Assembly: GCA_001972305.1 (NCBI GenBank)
Contig: BDDD01006683.1
Coordinates: 1-64,000, forward strand
DNA from: Cephalotus follicularis
Lineage: Eukaryota > Streptophyta > Magnoliopsida > Oxalidales > Cephalotaceae
DNA: 64,000 nucleotides
Direction of reading: 5' to 3'
Positions 1 to 10,864 of this stretch are shown in pieces. Under the pieces are notes generated by a model. It searched no databases, was not told the origin of the DNA, and saw only the letters and a list, made by a program, of their open reading frames with translations. Numbering within the stretch: position 1 is the stretch's first letter; each line of letters opens with the position of its first letter. A program made the translations under genes and the position numbers.

Positions 1-98
1 TAGCCGGTCTGCATGCATAGATGAAATCATCTGTACGATATGTAGATCAAAAGTTCCCACAAATCAGAAAGGCAATTGAACTAGTGAGCTAAAATTCA

Positions 99-281
99 CT
101 ACTTTCTGATAGCAGTCCACCTGGGCATAATTGCTAGCAACCAGTCCATACTCATGATCACTTCCAGTTCATCTATTGGTAAAAAAATAAGATCGGTCCG
201 TAGGATGCAATCATCAATCTCTACAGTGCAGTCTCTACACACCCTATCGGTAGTCACTAACTCACCGATATGTGTACTCAC
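99..281 (-). pseudogene. gypsy aspartic protease fragment
   Basis: The 60-residue reading contains VCRDCTVEIDDCILRTDLI, LPIDELEVIMSMDWL and a trailing W..I.K, the C-terminal half of a gypsy retropepsin (family pattern: D-[IL]-LP...FD[VL]ILGMDWL...A.IDC..K). The catalytic DSGA triad would lie upstream, in the poorly preserved stretch to the right. It sits at the expected distance after gag on the same strand. RT and later domains would lie outside the window to the left. Confidence 0.75.
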
Positions 282-933
282 TTCCGTCAGGAATGGAGGA
301 ACTCATGTCTCAAACCCATATGGCATAGAAAATGAGATGTAATGTATAATAGCCCGAGTAAATCAGAACATGTGCTGAATGCTGGTAAAGTTGAAAGGTA
401 TCTCTAATGACAGTGTTCAACCCAGGAGTAGCTCCCTGATCCATTGTGAAAACCTTCACCTGAACTGTCGGTGTAAAACCCATAACATGTTTCCCTTTGG
501 ACTAACTAGTCCCTTAGAAAGAAGACGGTGCATTACTGATTTGTCTCTGTGGTATCTATCCTTGCATTGCATGTGTCTATGGTGTTTATCCTTAGTTGAT
601 ATAGATGTGGGGACAGTCTCTGGAAATATGATCCATAGCTTCATAAGCCAAACAGTTACCCAAGTACCAGCGGCAGTTGTAAGAAGTATGGCTGGTCTTC
701 TGGCAATGCATACAAGGTACAGGAGTAAACTGGTTACCCGTATTGGAGAATCTGGATGGTGTACGCAGGTGGGTTTACACTTATGTTGGTCTAGTTTCTC
801 AATTGTCTTAATTCCTCTGCAAAGCCTCGACCTGCCCAGCCCGAGTAATGACTTCTGACAAAGTTGTGAAACCAAGGGAAAGCAACTGTCTCCTTAATTC
901 GATTCTCAGTTCATAAAGAAACTTCTTCATTCT

Positions 934-1340
934 TTATGATTCATCTCCTAATAGATGCGGAGAAGATCGAGCTAGTTGAGTGAACCTTGCTTCATACTGT
1001 GGCACTGTGATGCTCCCGTATACCAGATTGGCAAATTCAACTTCCCTCTTATCCTTCTCGTCATCTGGATAATAATGGACATTGAAATCTGAGAAGAAAG
1101 TAGTCCATGTCCACTCTATTTTATTCCATAACCAGTCGGCATTCACCATCGCCCACCAATGTTCAGCTTCACCCTACAACAAGTATATGGCCAAGGAAGC
1201 TTTTGTTCATCAGTGCACTCCATTACTTAGAAGATCTTCTCAATGTGGATGAGCCATGACTCGGATATAGAAGGATCCATAAGTCCCATGAAAACATGAG
1301 GTTTCAATTTTAGGAATTCGGCTAACACATTGTCCCTCCA
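934..1340 (-). pseudogene. gypsy gag capsid-region fragment
   Basis: This is the Retrotrans_gag domain. The visible pattern is W..F.SDF...YYPDDEKDKREVEF, followed by L..GSITVPQYEARFTQLARSSPHLL, the classic capsid core that ends in the 'Y...F..L.R..P.L' signature. Upstream, on the same strand, lies the DP..SESWL..IEKIF block of the gag N-terminal half. In life this protein forms the cytoplasmic virus-like particle. It belongs with the protease fragment to its left (99-281). It is a decayed relic and not expected to make a product. Confidence 0.8.
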
Positions 1341-2089
1341 TGGTCGACGCTGTAAGCCCCTGATTTTTATATGTAAAGAATTTCATGTATTTTTGCTTGT
1401 ACTTATACGGTATTGTACGAAATTGTATGAATGGATGGCATGGATAGTATATAATATATACTATTTTCCATTTTTATGTCTGCTTATGGGTAGTGTAGGT
1501 TCAGTAGAACCTGATTGTAGCTTTTGAGATTTTTGCCTAAGGGAGCCTATTTCTATATTTAGGCGGTTTAGCTCTTTCTATTCTCATTTTCAATTATCGT
1601 TCAATTCTAGAGAGTGTGTGAGTTAGAGGGAGAAAGTGGACGAAATTAAGTAAGGTATGTGTCTTTGGGATCGTGGTAGAGTGTAGAACCTGAAGGGAGA
1701 ACCAGTTCAAGGATTCAAGTAACATATTCTCCATTCTCAGCCAATTTGAGGTAGGTTCTACAACGCTTTGATCTGCATATTATAATGAATTTGTATAATA
1801 TTATGGTTATGGATAGCTGTATACATGCTAGATGGATGGACTATGGTACCTGTTATGATATAAAACGGATTGAAATGGGAATCAAAGAGAGAATTGAGAG
1901 TTTATGTTAACAGGCCTAATCCCTTTTCCCTCCAGATTCATGGGTTATGGGTACTGATCTGAAGGGTTAAAGCTATTTTTATATTGCTATCGAACTTAGG
2001 AGCATATAGCTGCCTTTATATCGAATTTAAACTGATTTAAATGGTTTTAAAATGGATTTTAGAGTGGATTTGATGAGCTTCCTGCTACT

Positions 2090-2335
2090 GTCAAACCATC
2101 AACGCTTTGGCTAAGGCGTTGGCGGTTTGATCGCGCAAACCGTCGACTCTTGCATGTAAAGGGTCGACGCTTAAGGTCCAAACCGTCGACGCTTTCGTTA
2201 AAGCATCGACGCTTAATGTGTTACCAAATGATTGACGCTTAGTGCATGCATCAACACTTAAGGCACATTGCCTTAACCGTTGACACCTAACATCAAAGTG
2301 TCGATGCTTAGGCACTAATCGGCAATGCTTAGCGC
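2090..2335. repeat. array of GTCGACGCTT-type palindromic motifs in gypsy LTR
   Basis: Roughly a dozen CGTCGACGCTT or closely related words (cgtcgactct, catcgacgctt, gtcgatgctta, gttgacacct) occur here, spaced about 15-30 bp. Many alternate in orientation, so neighbouring copies form AAGCG...CGCTT inverted pairs. Related arrays occur in five other elements of the window. Confidence 0.7.
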
Positions 2336-2549
2336 CCTGTTTCAGCTAAACTACACTGTTTTTAACTGTTTTTGAACCCCAAATGGTTTTCTCTTCAATT
2401 GGATTCCCTCGGAAGCCTCCCTCAGGTTTTTTAGCCTATGGAAATCCTTTTTTAACATCTTTAATCCTTGAATCAACTTTCAAAATGATTCTTTAAGGAA
2501 AAGCGATTTTTCTCTTCTTTCCTTTGTTGTAGTTGATCACGATTCTATC

Positions 2550-3070
2550 TCCTTATTTGGATAAGTGTAGATCCCGTGAAATTTGTTGTAGTTAATCTCT
2601 TTATCCTATCTTCCATATCTGTTAGCAGTTATCCTTATCTCCTTTACTTAGAGGATAAGGATCCCTCGAATTTAGGCTAACTCCCTATCCCCATTCCGTG
2701 AAAGACGAGGAGACCTTCTATCCGAGGAGAGGAGCTGATGTGAGGCCAATGAGATAGTCGCCCCCTGACTTCAAAGTCTTCTCGGCCCATAGACCTGTAT
2801 TTGAATTGGATGGCCTTTGGTTCTTTGTCTGAGGGAATAGATCTTGGAAATAGAACTATTGGGCGTATCCTCGGCACTTATGCCGAGGAGAGGTCCTCCT
2901 TGAGTTGTCGCTTTCTTGACTCCCTGATTATAGAGTCATTTGGAATAGTCTCTCTCATTAACGGGACATATCTCTATTAGACAGCAGCTCCTCCGCCCCT
3001 GGACAACTATGACAACAGCTCATTTCCTCGTATTAGCCACCCTAAGGTCATTTCTCCTCTCCTCTAATCA
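2550..3070 (-). mobile_element. Retand-like LTR fragment inside the gypsy LTR
   Basis: This stretch has the GC-richer, 'cgaggag'-studded composition of the Tat/Retand LTRs seen at 32640, 43130 and 53519. It includes a CCTCGGC-N6-GCCGAGG hairpin (2869-2888) and a following 'gaggtcctcc', as in those LTRs. Reading direction matches G1 and G2. Borders and target duplication could not be fixed, so the extent is approximate. Confidence 0.45.
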
Positions 3071-4738
3071 TCGTCCGAATTAATTACGATTATTTGAATT
3101 CTTGCTTTCTATCGACATTATTTTGAGTAAACCTGTTAAATCTGAAATTTTGCTGCCTCTACGAAGCTAATTCGATTAAATCTATTAATCTAGAGCTCCA
3201 GTTCGTTAATTTAAGATTCGTTTGATTTCTACGAATTTAATCGAGTAAATCGGCCAAATTCGAGATTTTAGCCACTTTGAACTAACGAACTTAGTAAATG
3301 GAACGCCCACTTGATAATTATGAAATTTATTTACTTTAAATGAGTTTAAAGTGAATTTCTATTGGATTTTAAGTTCAAATGGTTAAGTCATGGAAAGTTA
3401 TGAATTTATTGGGTTTACGAAATTTTAAAGCGATTTCATGAATTTGAGTAATGATTATGATTTTCATGATAGAAGTGAGCTATTTAAGTTGAATTAAGTT
3501 TGTTTGAAACTCTTTTGAAAAATTTATCAAGGATTAATTTGTATCTAGCGGGTTTTGGAGAAATTTCACGTTATCTGTCGATTTTTGTCACTTTAAGTAA
3601 ATTTCAAGAATTTGAGGATTACGATGATTTTATTTCGATATTTAACTTAATTATAACTTGTGAAAATAGCTTATAAAGTTTTTACACTGGATTTAACAAG
3701 TTTATACCAATATTTTATGTTTTAGACCGATTTCGACCACTTATGGGTTTAAACAAGGATTTGAACTTTATTTTTGGATTTCAATGTCTGTAGTTTGATA
3801 TTCAACTTGTTTTTAATTTTAGAAAATGAATTATGCAGATTTAAACTTGATACAATGGAGTTTTAACATTTTTTTTCATGTTTACGACCGGTTACAGCTA
3901 CTTTGAACTTGCATTTGCATTTCATGAATGTCATATCTATTAGTATGCATTATAGTTGTTACAGACATTGATAGGGTATTATAATATATTTTATAGTTGA
4001 GGATACTGCTCACGATGTCAGCCCTATAACCGGCGACCAGAGTACTTTCTCAATATTATCTATGAGTGGGAGTTCTAACTATAGCGATTTTATTAGTTTT
4101 AAAGATTTGATTTATGCTTTAGCATAAACTTTAAACTCTTAAATATGAAACTTTGGGGCTTGAATCTTTTATAACTTTGTGTATATTTATATGTTTTGAT
4201 TATTGTCTAGTTTTTGAAGAACTTGCGATCTTTATGATTTTATTCATGTTTTTAGAAAATGTAGTTCACTGTTAAAATTTAATTATAAGAAATAATGCCA
4301 GATTTCCATGTTTTACATATATATGTGTGACTAGGGGTATTGATGGATCTTTTTTGCCTTTGGGGCTGGTCTGCACGTGTATGACCATGATAGTGCTTGT
4401 TGTACGACGGTACTACGTTGTCTATGTTTTGCAATGTGATATGATGGTATCACGTAGCCTTTGTCTGCACATGGTACAACGGTATCATGTTGCCTATGTT
4501 TTTGAGCCTGGTGTTTTAGCATCTTGCTCCTATGTTCAGATCACATGTATGTTTATATGTTTTTCATAAGCATTATTATGTTTATGCAATTACTAGTACA
4601 CTCAAGAATAATTTCATGTACAAATATATAAGATTAATTTATAAGAATTCCTGTTCATGAATAAATTATGTTAAATACTTGCAATTTGTTAAATGATTAC
4701 GGATGTTGAACTTTTAAGTTTTTAAAGAAACTTTACTC

Positions 4739-4925
4739 AAGCCCCATTTGGTATTGTGGTTGGGTTGCCCAATCACAGTTTGGGATCCAACCACATGTTT
4801 GGTAAATAAAGTTGAAAGTCTGGTGAAGTGAAAGTGATTTTACATTTTATAATGCCCGGCCGTGATTGTAGACTTTGGAAAAAAGGAATGGTTGCCATAT
4901 TGCTTTTCAAACACTGACTTTCTTT
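4739..4925. mobile_element. possible small non-autonomous DNA transposon (MITE-like)
   Basis: The stretch starts 'gccccatttggtattgtgg' and ends near 'ccatattgcttttcaaacac'. The two ends are weakly complementary, in the style of plant hAT-like MITEs. It has no coding capacity. It sits exactly between the end of recognisable gypsy LTR and the start of the host gene region. No convincing 8-bp target duplication was found, so this is tentative. Confidence 0.3.
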
Positions 4926-6217
4926 GTTATTCGTTTCAACTCTCTGTCTTTTGGTTCAATGCAAGCACAAATCATTGGGCAGGGAACCGATATCTCGTTC
5001 GATTTTAGGTAACTACAACCTAATTTTGACACTTTTTTTTAATTTTAATACTTTCGATTTCAAGCTCTCCAAAAGGCTCGGCTCTAAGATTTTGATTTTT
5101 ATCTTGTGTATTTTTTTTATAATTAATTTTGGCATTGTTTACCCTGCCTTACTTCAAATTTGTTACTATTTTTTGTATATATATTTTAATTGTTTGAAAT
5201 GATTCATGAATAGTTGGTAGATGGAGCTTGTTTATGCAGGTATATATTTCAGTTGTTGTTGTCTGTGCTCTTGAATATTTGATAATTTTTGGTTGTTTGC
5301 TTTGAAACGTCTGCTCTTACATCTGTTTATTCAATTCCGTGTTATTGTTGTAAGATGGTAGAGATTGGTTTCGGGGTTTGTTTCAATCTGGTTGTGAGGG
5401 GAATGTTGTAAGTGATTTTATGATTTTATTTTTGCCTATTCTCACGTTAGAGAGGTAGGGTATTTTTTTTGGCTCATAAAATAATTATGAAGTTTCTTTG
5501 TTGGGTCAATAAAGAACTTCACTGCAAATGGTGGTTTAACAGCATGCCCTGTCTCTAATAGAGTATGATCAGTGAAAGAGTTTTAAGTTTGTTCTTTGTT
5601 CATAATTTATGACTATTCAGTGATGGTTAGTGTTTCATTTCATGTTCATTTGCCAATTTTCTATATACATATATATACACACGACTATTTGAATTGGTGA
5701 ATTTCACAAAAGTGCTATTAATTTAGAAAAGCAATAGTTTGGTGGCATTTGACCAATGAACTTGATTGATTGAGATATTCCGTTCTGTTCAGTGTTGGTA
5801 TACCTTGAGAAGTACTTTACAAAGTCGTTTGTAATTTCTCTAATTTTTTGTCATCTCATTTTTTGGGATGATTTGGAGAGAAATATAGTTTTGATTTAAT
5901 TAAAAAATTTTATTCCTATCTTAATCTCACTTATCTTTTAAAATTCTTAAATTGTCCCTAATCACTCATTACAATAATAAAGACATAGAAGTAAATTTCT
6001 TTTAAAAGTTTCTTTTGCTTTCTCTCTTAAACATCCAAAGAAATAGATTAAAATTATATTTTTTTTCTCTAAGTATTAATCTTATCATTTCCTTTTTCTC
6101 TCAACTTCATCATTTAGGAATATCTAGGTGGGTACAGACAATTTGTTATTTAATTCAAAATTGAAAACTAAACAACACTTAGGAGTTGGATTCTATCTGC
6201 TCAAAAACCCTGGAGAA
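4926..6217 (+). promoter_or_regulatory. upstream region and probable 5'-UTR intron of the COX23-like gene
   Basis: About 1.3 kb of AT-rich DNA without a protein signature precedes the COX23-like start codon. A plausible non-coding first exon ends at 5008 with a GTAACT donor at 5009. A matching acceptor (acttag) ends at 6182, 35 bases before the ATG. Plant mitochondrial-import genes often have such a leader intron, but no transcript supports this one. No clear TATA box stands out. Open frames at 4924-5202 and before 6218 look accidental. Confidence 0.35.
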
Positions 6218-7900
6218 ATGGCGTCGAAAGCTGCAACAGCACCGTATCCAAGAGCTGCAAGAATCTCTGACTCTCCTTGTTACCCTCAATACACTGCCTC
6301 TCTCAAATGTAAAAAATCCTTATTCCTTAAAGAAACTCTTACTCTGATATTCAAGTTTTTCTTATATCGTAATTGATCAATGATATAATGGTTGTACTAT
6401 TGGTTCCCATTTTCGATTGACGTGTTAAAGTTTGTTACTATGTAAGTTGATTTTATTAAAATTTTCATCTGAGCATGTTAGTTAGATTGGGATTTGGAGT
6501 TTTGGTACTTTTGTGTTGTAATGTTTATTGAGACGAAATTTGATCTTGCACTTGTTTAAACATTCATTTTGGGGTGGATATTACCTGGTTTTGTTGTAAT
6601 TCCATTTTAGTTTACTGTTCCATATTGATTACTATCAATTAGATTTAAAAGGCTGCTTTTTTAATTGAAAAACTATTACTTTGGTTTGCAAATTTTTTGA
6701 TTTAGAAGATAACTACTACTGATATCAAGAGTCCAATGATGTGCATCAAGGGATCTTTATGTAATTGTAAAGGCGGTGCATTTGCGTGAGGAATTTAGTA
6801 GTCATCATGTTCCGTTTTTGGGAACAGTTAATAACTTATCAAATTGATTGCGCAACAAAACTCGTGGTTGTTTCCTGAGGTTCCGTTTTTGGGAACAGTT
6901 AATAACTTATCAAATTGATTGCACAACAGAACTCGTGGTTGTTTCCTAGAGAATTGTCCCTCTTCCAGTTTTCAATGTGCAAATTGGCTGATTCATTTAC
7001 TTAGCAGGTTACTTGGTGTGTCAGCTAGTGCTTGTATGTGCCTGAGCAGTTCTAGAAGCTCTAGCATGAATCACATATATGGTCACATCAATGTAACATT
7101 TGTTTACATTGAAACTTTGGTGTTTCAGTGTTGCTATTCGCATCCATGACAACCCATCTTGCAATAACCCATTGCTTTTATTCCGTTGTAAAATCAATGC
7201 ATGTGAACTAGCATAATGATAAAACTGGACAGGGGCATGTTGGTGAGCTCACTAGTTATTCTAGCTTTATCAATTTTGTTAGATACAATTTTATCTATTC
7301 AATCATACATAGTATTTGCTTAAGTAATCAATATTTAATATGAACGGCAAATGTGAGGACGTAGAGTGTGGTCATTATTCACCGTAAATTTTTTTAGTGA
7401 CTGCTTGATTTTTGAATTCTTTTTTATTAGTTTACGTATTCAGTAATTTTCTTTTAATTCCCAAGGCAATTATTTTCAAGCCTCGAAGAATTTCACTCTG
7501 ACAAGAGTAAATGTCAAGAACATTTGGATGTTTACAAAGAATGTAAGCAAAAAGAGGTATATGATCTTCTTTGTAATTTTTAAATGCTATATATTCGTTA
7601 TATGTTGTTGAAACTTCCTTGTGAACATAAATGACAAACACACTGATAGGAGGGTATAAATTTCTCCTGCAAAGAGCGTATATAGGTCTGCAATTGGCCA
7701 ACAATGTAAAGTTCACTAAATGTAAAATTGAGGTGTTTTGCGAAAAAGTAATAATCTTTGAGGATGACACCAATTTTTATGTAACCTACAGCATTACAAT
7801 GGGCATGCCTTGAACTATCTGTCTTACAATGCTTTGTCTTTGCTTTTGATAGAGGGAAGCTCGATTGGAATGCAACAGAAGTCGATCCCTCTTTTCTTGA
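6218..7900 (+). CDS. COX23: COX23-like twin-CX9C (CHCH) mitochondrial protein, three coding exons
   Basis: Coding blocks are 6218-6308, about 7480-7556 and 7853-7900, about 71 codons in all, the usual size of plant COX23-type proteins. The start MASKAATAPYPRAARISDSP and the end RSRSLFS match that family as I know it. Exon 1 holds the first CX9C (CYPQYTASLKC, second Cys split by the intron). Exon 2 holds the second (CQEHLDVYKEC) followed by KQKE. Exon 3 encodes REARLECNRS and the terminus. Such proteins fold in the mitochondrial intermembrane space through the Mia40/Erv1 relay and help cytochrome c oxidase assembly. Intron 2 is clean: GT at 7557, AG at 7851-7852. Intron 1 has a GT donor at 6309, but restoring the Cys codon and frame needs exon 2 to begin at 7480, directly after 'ttttcaa', so the acceptor reads AA rather than AG. 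Either a non-consensus junction is used or this copy is impaired. I recognise the family from memory, not from an alignment. Confidence 0.8.
6809..6950. repeat. 71-bp tandem duplication in intron 1 of the COX23-like gene
   Basis: Two adjacent copies (6809-6879 and 6880-6950), each beginning gttccgtttttgggaacagt and ending near gtttcct, differ at only a few positions. The unit contains the inverted pair gttccg/ggaac. It looks like a fairly recent local duplication. Confidence 0.9.
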
Positions 7901-8269
7901 ATCTTTGAGAACTATGCTACTTGTTAACCCAAGAAATTCTGAGATAATAAGGATTGTTGATGATTGCTGATGTCGCTTTCATGTAGCATCAAAAAACTTA
8001 CCGAGTTAAAATTTGTACAATTCCCTTCTATCTTGATATAGGGAGGAATTCAATTTAGTTTTTTAGTATAGATACAACTGCGGCATGTATATGACCTACA
8101 CCGTACAAATAACAATTTGCTAAATTTTGTGTTAGTTTCTTTGAGTAACACTGTTATATCTTGGATTTTGGTTACAACGTTAATCCTTGTAACTCAAAGA
8201 GATGAACTTGCATTGCGTACATAATTCATTGTTAATCTTATATGTATTTATTTATTTATATTATTTAAT
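7901..8269. other. 3' flank of the COX23-like gene, no further gene seen
   Basis: AT-rich sequence follows the stop codon and should hold the 3' UTR. No unambiguous AATAAA was seen near the stop, only AT-rich near-upstream-type sequence. Nothing else is recognisable before copia-like sequence begins. Confidence 0.4.
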
Positions 8270-9531
8270 TGTAAGTTTAGGACTAATATAAGATGAGCTT
8301 ATATCTGTATAAAGGCCCTAATTGGTACCTATATATAGTGATGATATTCTAATCAAAATTAGGAGATTAGGAAATTACAAAAAAAAGAAGTAGAAATGAA
8401 AGAAAAAAAAACCTTGAAACCATAACTCATATGTTGTGTCACACGTCCTCTCCTTCCTTATCCTCGTCACCGATCGTCCTCTCACCACAACTCTCTAGTC
8501 AATCGTCGCCTTCACCGATCATCCTCTCTGACCGATCATTCTCTTTGGCCAATAATCTTTTTCAATGAACAGTCACCCTTTCAAAAGTTTGTATCTCTGT
8601 TTGGTGTCGATCTCGGACTTCTTCTCCACCGGTCATCATTTCCAGACGATTGTCATCTTCGGTCATCTCTGTTTGGGGTCAATCTTTGTGCTTCTGGTTG
8701 GTATTATGATACGATTGTGTCTGTGTAGTGTGTTGGTGAGGCCTGATCTACTGTGTATGTGCTGTGTTGTGATTGTGTGGTGGGATAGTTGCCTGGTTTA
8801 GTGTATTTGGTGAATTGGTTGCTCTAGTTCGTTTATATTTTGTGGTAATTTGTTGTTGTGAGTGAGATACGATATCTTCTACATCCGAGGTTTTCTCAGT
8901 GCCTTCGAATTATGTTGGTAACTCATAGGGTATGACTAGGTTACATACCACCTTGGTAAAGTTGGATGGTACAAAATATCCAACTTGGTCTCCTTCTATA
9001 TCTATGTATATTGAAGCCAATCGACAATCGAGTTGCCTTGATTCTGATCCTCCAACAAATGTTAATGTTTTGGATGAGTGGAAGGCAACAAATGCTGTCC
9101 AAAGAACTCTTTTATAGGGTTGTATGACTTAGTCTATTTGGCACCCGTTTATTACGTGTTCTACTAATCATGCTATTTGAAAAAAATGTGCTTTCAGATT
9201 AGTGAAGGTGATTGTGATGCTTGGTTGTCTCTGTTTGAGATCAGTGAAGGTGATTCTGGTTTTGCTGACTACTATGCTAGATTCTTATCTACTTATCAGC
9301 GCCTTCAGTCCTATTTTCCTCTTACTGTTACCGTTGCTGAAATCCAACAGCGAGAGACTGATTTGGTCTCACTTTTATTCTTCGTGGCTTTATCCAGCAC
9401 GAAATGCATTTAGACAACAAATTATCTCTTCGGGTTCTTTACCTATTATTGATGAGTTATATTCTCGAGTTAGTCGCTTCACTTTACCGGCTTCATTCCC
9501 TATGATGTCTGAAAATTGGAATAAAACACTC
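8270..9531 (+). mobile_element. Ty1/copia remnant: LTR-like promoter region plus gag
   Basis: Around 8290-8560 the sequence looks like a copia LTR: a TATA stretch (cctatatatag near 8327) followed by a pyrimidine-rich leader with repeated 'ccgatc[ga]tcctctc' words. From 8932 a plus-strand reading gives a copia gag, with LDGTKYPTWSPSISMYIEA and later blocks ending IISSGSLPIIDELYSRVSRF (about 9410-9480). The element is broken in several places. It ends abruptly at 9531, where the SIRE-like element begins. No protease, integrase or RT of this copy was found. Confidence 0.65.
8932..9530 (+). pseudogene. copia gag (UBN2/Retrotran_gag type) relic
   Basis: The N-terminal block VKLDGTKYPTWS..ISMYIEA is the conserved start of many copia gags. 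The middle block is YARFLSTYQRLQSYFPLT, and the C-terminal block R..IISSGSLPIIDELYSRVSRF matches the 'LP.l.e.y..v...e' motif that precedes the nucleocapsid. The protein would build virus-like particles. The blocks are not in one continuous reading; this is a fossil. Confidence 0.7.
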
Positions 9532-10193
9532 TTGCAATATACAAGTGGGGGGGTGAATTGAATATTGAAGTAAATATTGAAAATTTAAAAACTTTAAATG
9601 TAAAGGTGCGTGTACTAGCCGTTCCATGTTTCCCGGGTCTTGTTCATTTAAAAATGCGTCGATGTCTTTTTAAAGGCGTCGATGTCTTTTCTGGGAAATC
9701 TCCAGGATTTGAATCTTTGAACATCACATCGACTTCTTCTGTGGGAGTCGATGCATTTTCTGGGAAATGCAGGTAGCTCTAGAAAGGCGTCGATGTCTAT
9801 GGAAAGGCGTCGATGTCTTTTGTGCTGACGTCGATGTCTTTGATGTAGGGATCGATGTCTTCAATTGCAATTTTACACAGTAGCTTCTGGCACTAAAAGA
9901 CGTCGATGTCATCTTGAAAGGAGTCGATGTCTTTCTGTACGGACGTCGATGTTATTACTGGAAGGACGATGTCTTCATTGTAATTTGATCTTGCACTAAA
10001 GACGTCGATGTCTTTTGGAAGGGATCGATATCTTCTTGTACGGACGTCGATGTCTTTTGTTGAGAGTCGATGTCTTTTTCTGCAGATGGTATTTTGCCTT
10101 GGTATTGAACTTGTAATTTCTTGCACATCAAGTAAACTTGTTAAATGCAAATATGTTATCATCAATACAAGGATTGGGACTAAATCGTCAACA
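9532..10193 (-). repeat. 3' LTR of the SIRE-like element
   Basis: It ends at CGTCAACA (10186-10193), exactly as the right LTR does at 16149, and shares from 'gtgcgtgtactagccgttcc' (9606) onward with it. The inner border is followed on the plus strand by 'atcttccccctttttg', the complement of a polypurine tract. The outer end near 9532 carries the 'caattcaccccccc' type tail (read on minus) usual for SIRE-like LTRs. Confidence 0.75.
9660..10080. repeat. GACGTCGATGTCTTT motif array in SIRE-like 3' LTR
   Basis: About 18 copies of (a)gacgtcgatgtctttt or near variants (ggcgtcgatgtc, gagtcgatgtc, ggatcgatgtc) occur over about 420 bp, at irregular 20-40 bp spacing. The core GACGTC is the C-box bZIP site, and many copies contain GTCGA. 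The same array recurs in the right LTR. Confidence 0.85.
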
Positions 10194-10864
10194 ATCTTCC
10201 CCTTTTTGATGATGACAAAAATTTGCTCAAAAGGCATATTATAATGTAAGCAATAAGTAATACCAATTTAAAATTATAAGTGAATACCAATAGAGACAAA
10301 TTATAATGTAAGCAATGGCAAGTTCATGCAATATCAAATAAGCAATAAGTTATGAGTCTTAGTCTTAATCTCCCAATATTGAGTTTTTTCAAAAAAAATC
10401 ATAGCATTTTGAGCCATTAGCATTTCTCCCCAAAACATATTTCTTTTGAGCCAATAGCATTTCTCCCCCTTTTTTGTATAGCATCAAAAAGTTCTACAAA
10501 AGGAAGAAATCATTAGCTCCCCCTTAATAACAGCAAGGGTAAAAAGAATATGAGCATAGGCAATATGAACAAAATATCATAATATCGGTAATGAACATAA
10601 TTATCGGCAATAATTGAGAAAATATAGTCATACAACTCAATTATATCATAAATCAAATATATATTCATACAACACAATTCATAAAACTGTATAAACATCA
10701 TCTCATAAACACAATTTCATAAACACATAAGCATTTCATTAATATCATAAATTCAAACTTGTTCTTACAAAAATTATAAATAAACACTTAGTTTTCATTA
10801 CAACACAACTAAAAACAAACAACAAAAACATCAACAGAACAGAAACAAAACAGAATCAACAAGA
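10194..10864. other. AT-rich tail between extra ORF and 3' LTR of the SIRE-like element
   Basis: This is non-coding, strongly AT-rich sequence with a repeated 'gagccattagcatttctccccaaaa / gagccaatagcatttctccccctttt' pair near 10410-10470. It would form the 3' untranslated part of the element's transcript. No gene is seen. Confidence 0.6.

Larger units (their letters stand above)
1..1350 (-). mobile_element. Ty3/gypsy gag-protease remnant (left part outside window)
   Basis: Minus-strand reading gives, from right to left, a gag block and then a retropepsin-type block, the order expected of a gypsy element. Gag is recognisable near 1200-1340 (LAEFLKLKP, then DPSISESWLIHIEKIF) and 934-1149 (WTTFFSDFNVHYYPDDEKDK). 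The protease C-terminal half at 99-281 has the usual DLIFLPIDELEVI and MDWL run. Between them (about 300-900) lies degraded sequence where the zinc knuckle should be. The copy is broken in several places and continues past the left edge. On the right it stops abruptly at an LTR starting at 1351, with gag cut partway in. Clade cannot be fixed; the gag type fits chromovirus elements such as Tekay/Del. Confidence 0.8.
1351..4738 (+). mobile_element. long Ty3/gypsy LTR, Tekay/Del-like, plus orientation
   Basis: The block opens with TGTAAGCCCCTGATTTTT, the usual start of long chromovirus LTRs. Near 3995-4070 it has the 'gaggatactgctcac...gaccagagta...gagtgggag' stretch common in these LTRs, followed by the repeated 'acggtactacgttg...acggtatcatgttg' section (about 4405-4500). 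At more than 3 kb it is long but within the Tekay/Del range. The terminal part with the expected CA end is not here; a matching LTR tail followed by a primer-binding site lies at 16150-16268. The LTR cuts the gag of the minus-strand gypsy copy to its left. Whether this is a solo LTR or part of the element resumed at 16150 is open. Weak open frames inside it (for example 4327-4569) have no protein signature. Confidence 0.6.

Noticed and set aside
379-875. Long overlapping open frames on both strands
   Set aside because: They lie in the decayed nucleocapsid zone of a gypsy copy; neither strand shows a domain.
4327-4569. 80-codon open frame
   Set aside because: It lies within the repeated part of the long gypsy LTR and has no protein signature.
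8565-8801. 78-codon frame with hydrophobic residues (possible membrane protein)
   Set aside because: It lies in the leader of a copia relic, just before gag; composition is driven by T/G-rich leader sequence.
9660-10080. Regularly recurring short words that might suggest a CRISPR array
   Set aside because: Spacing is irregular, words are palindromic and degenerate, the context is an LTR of a plant element, and no cas genes exist nearby.
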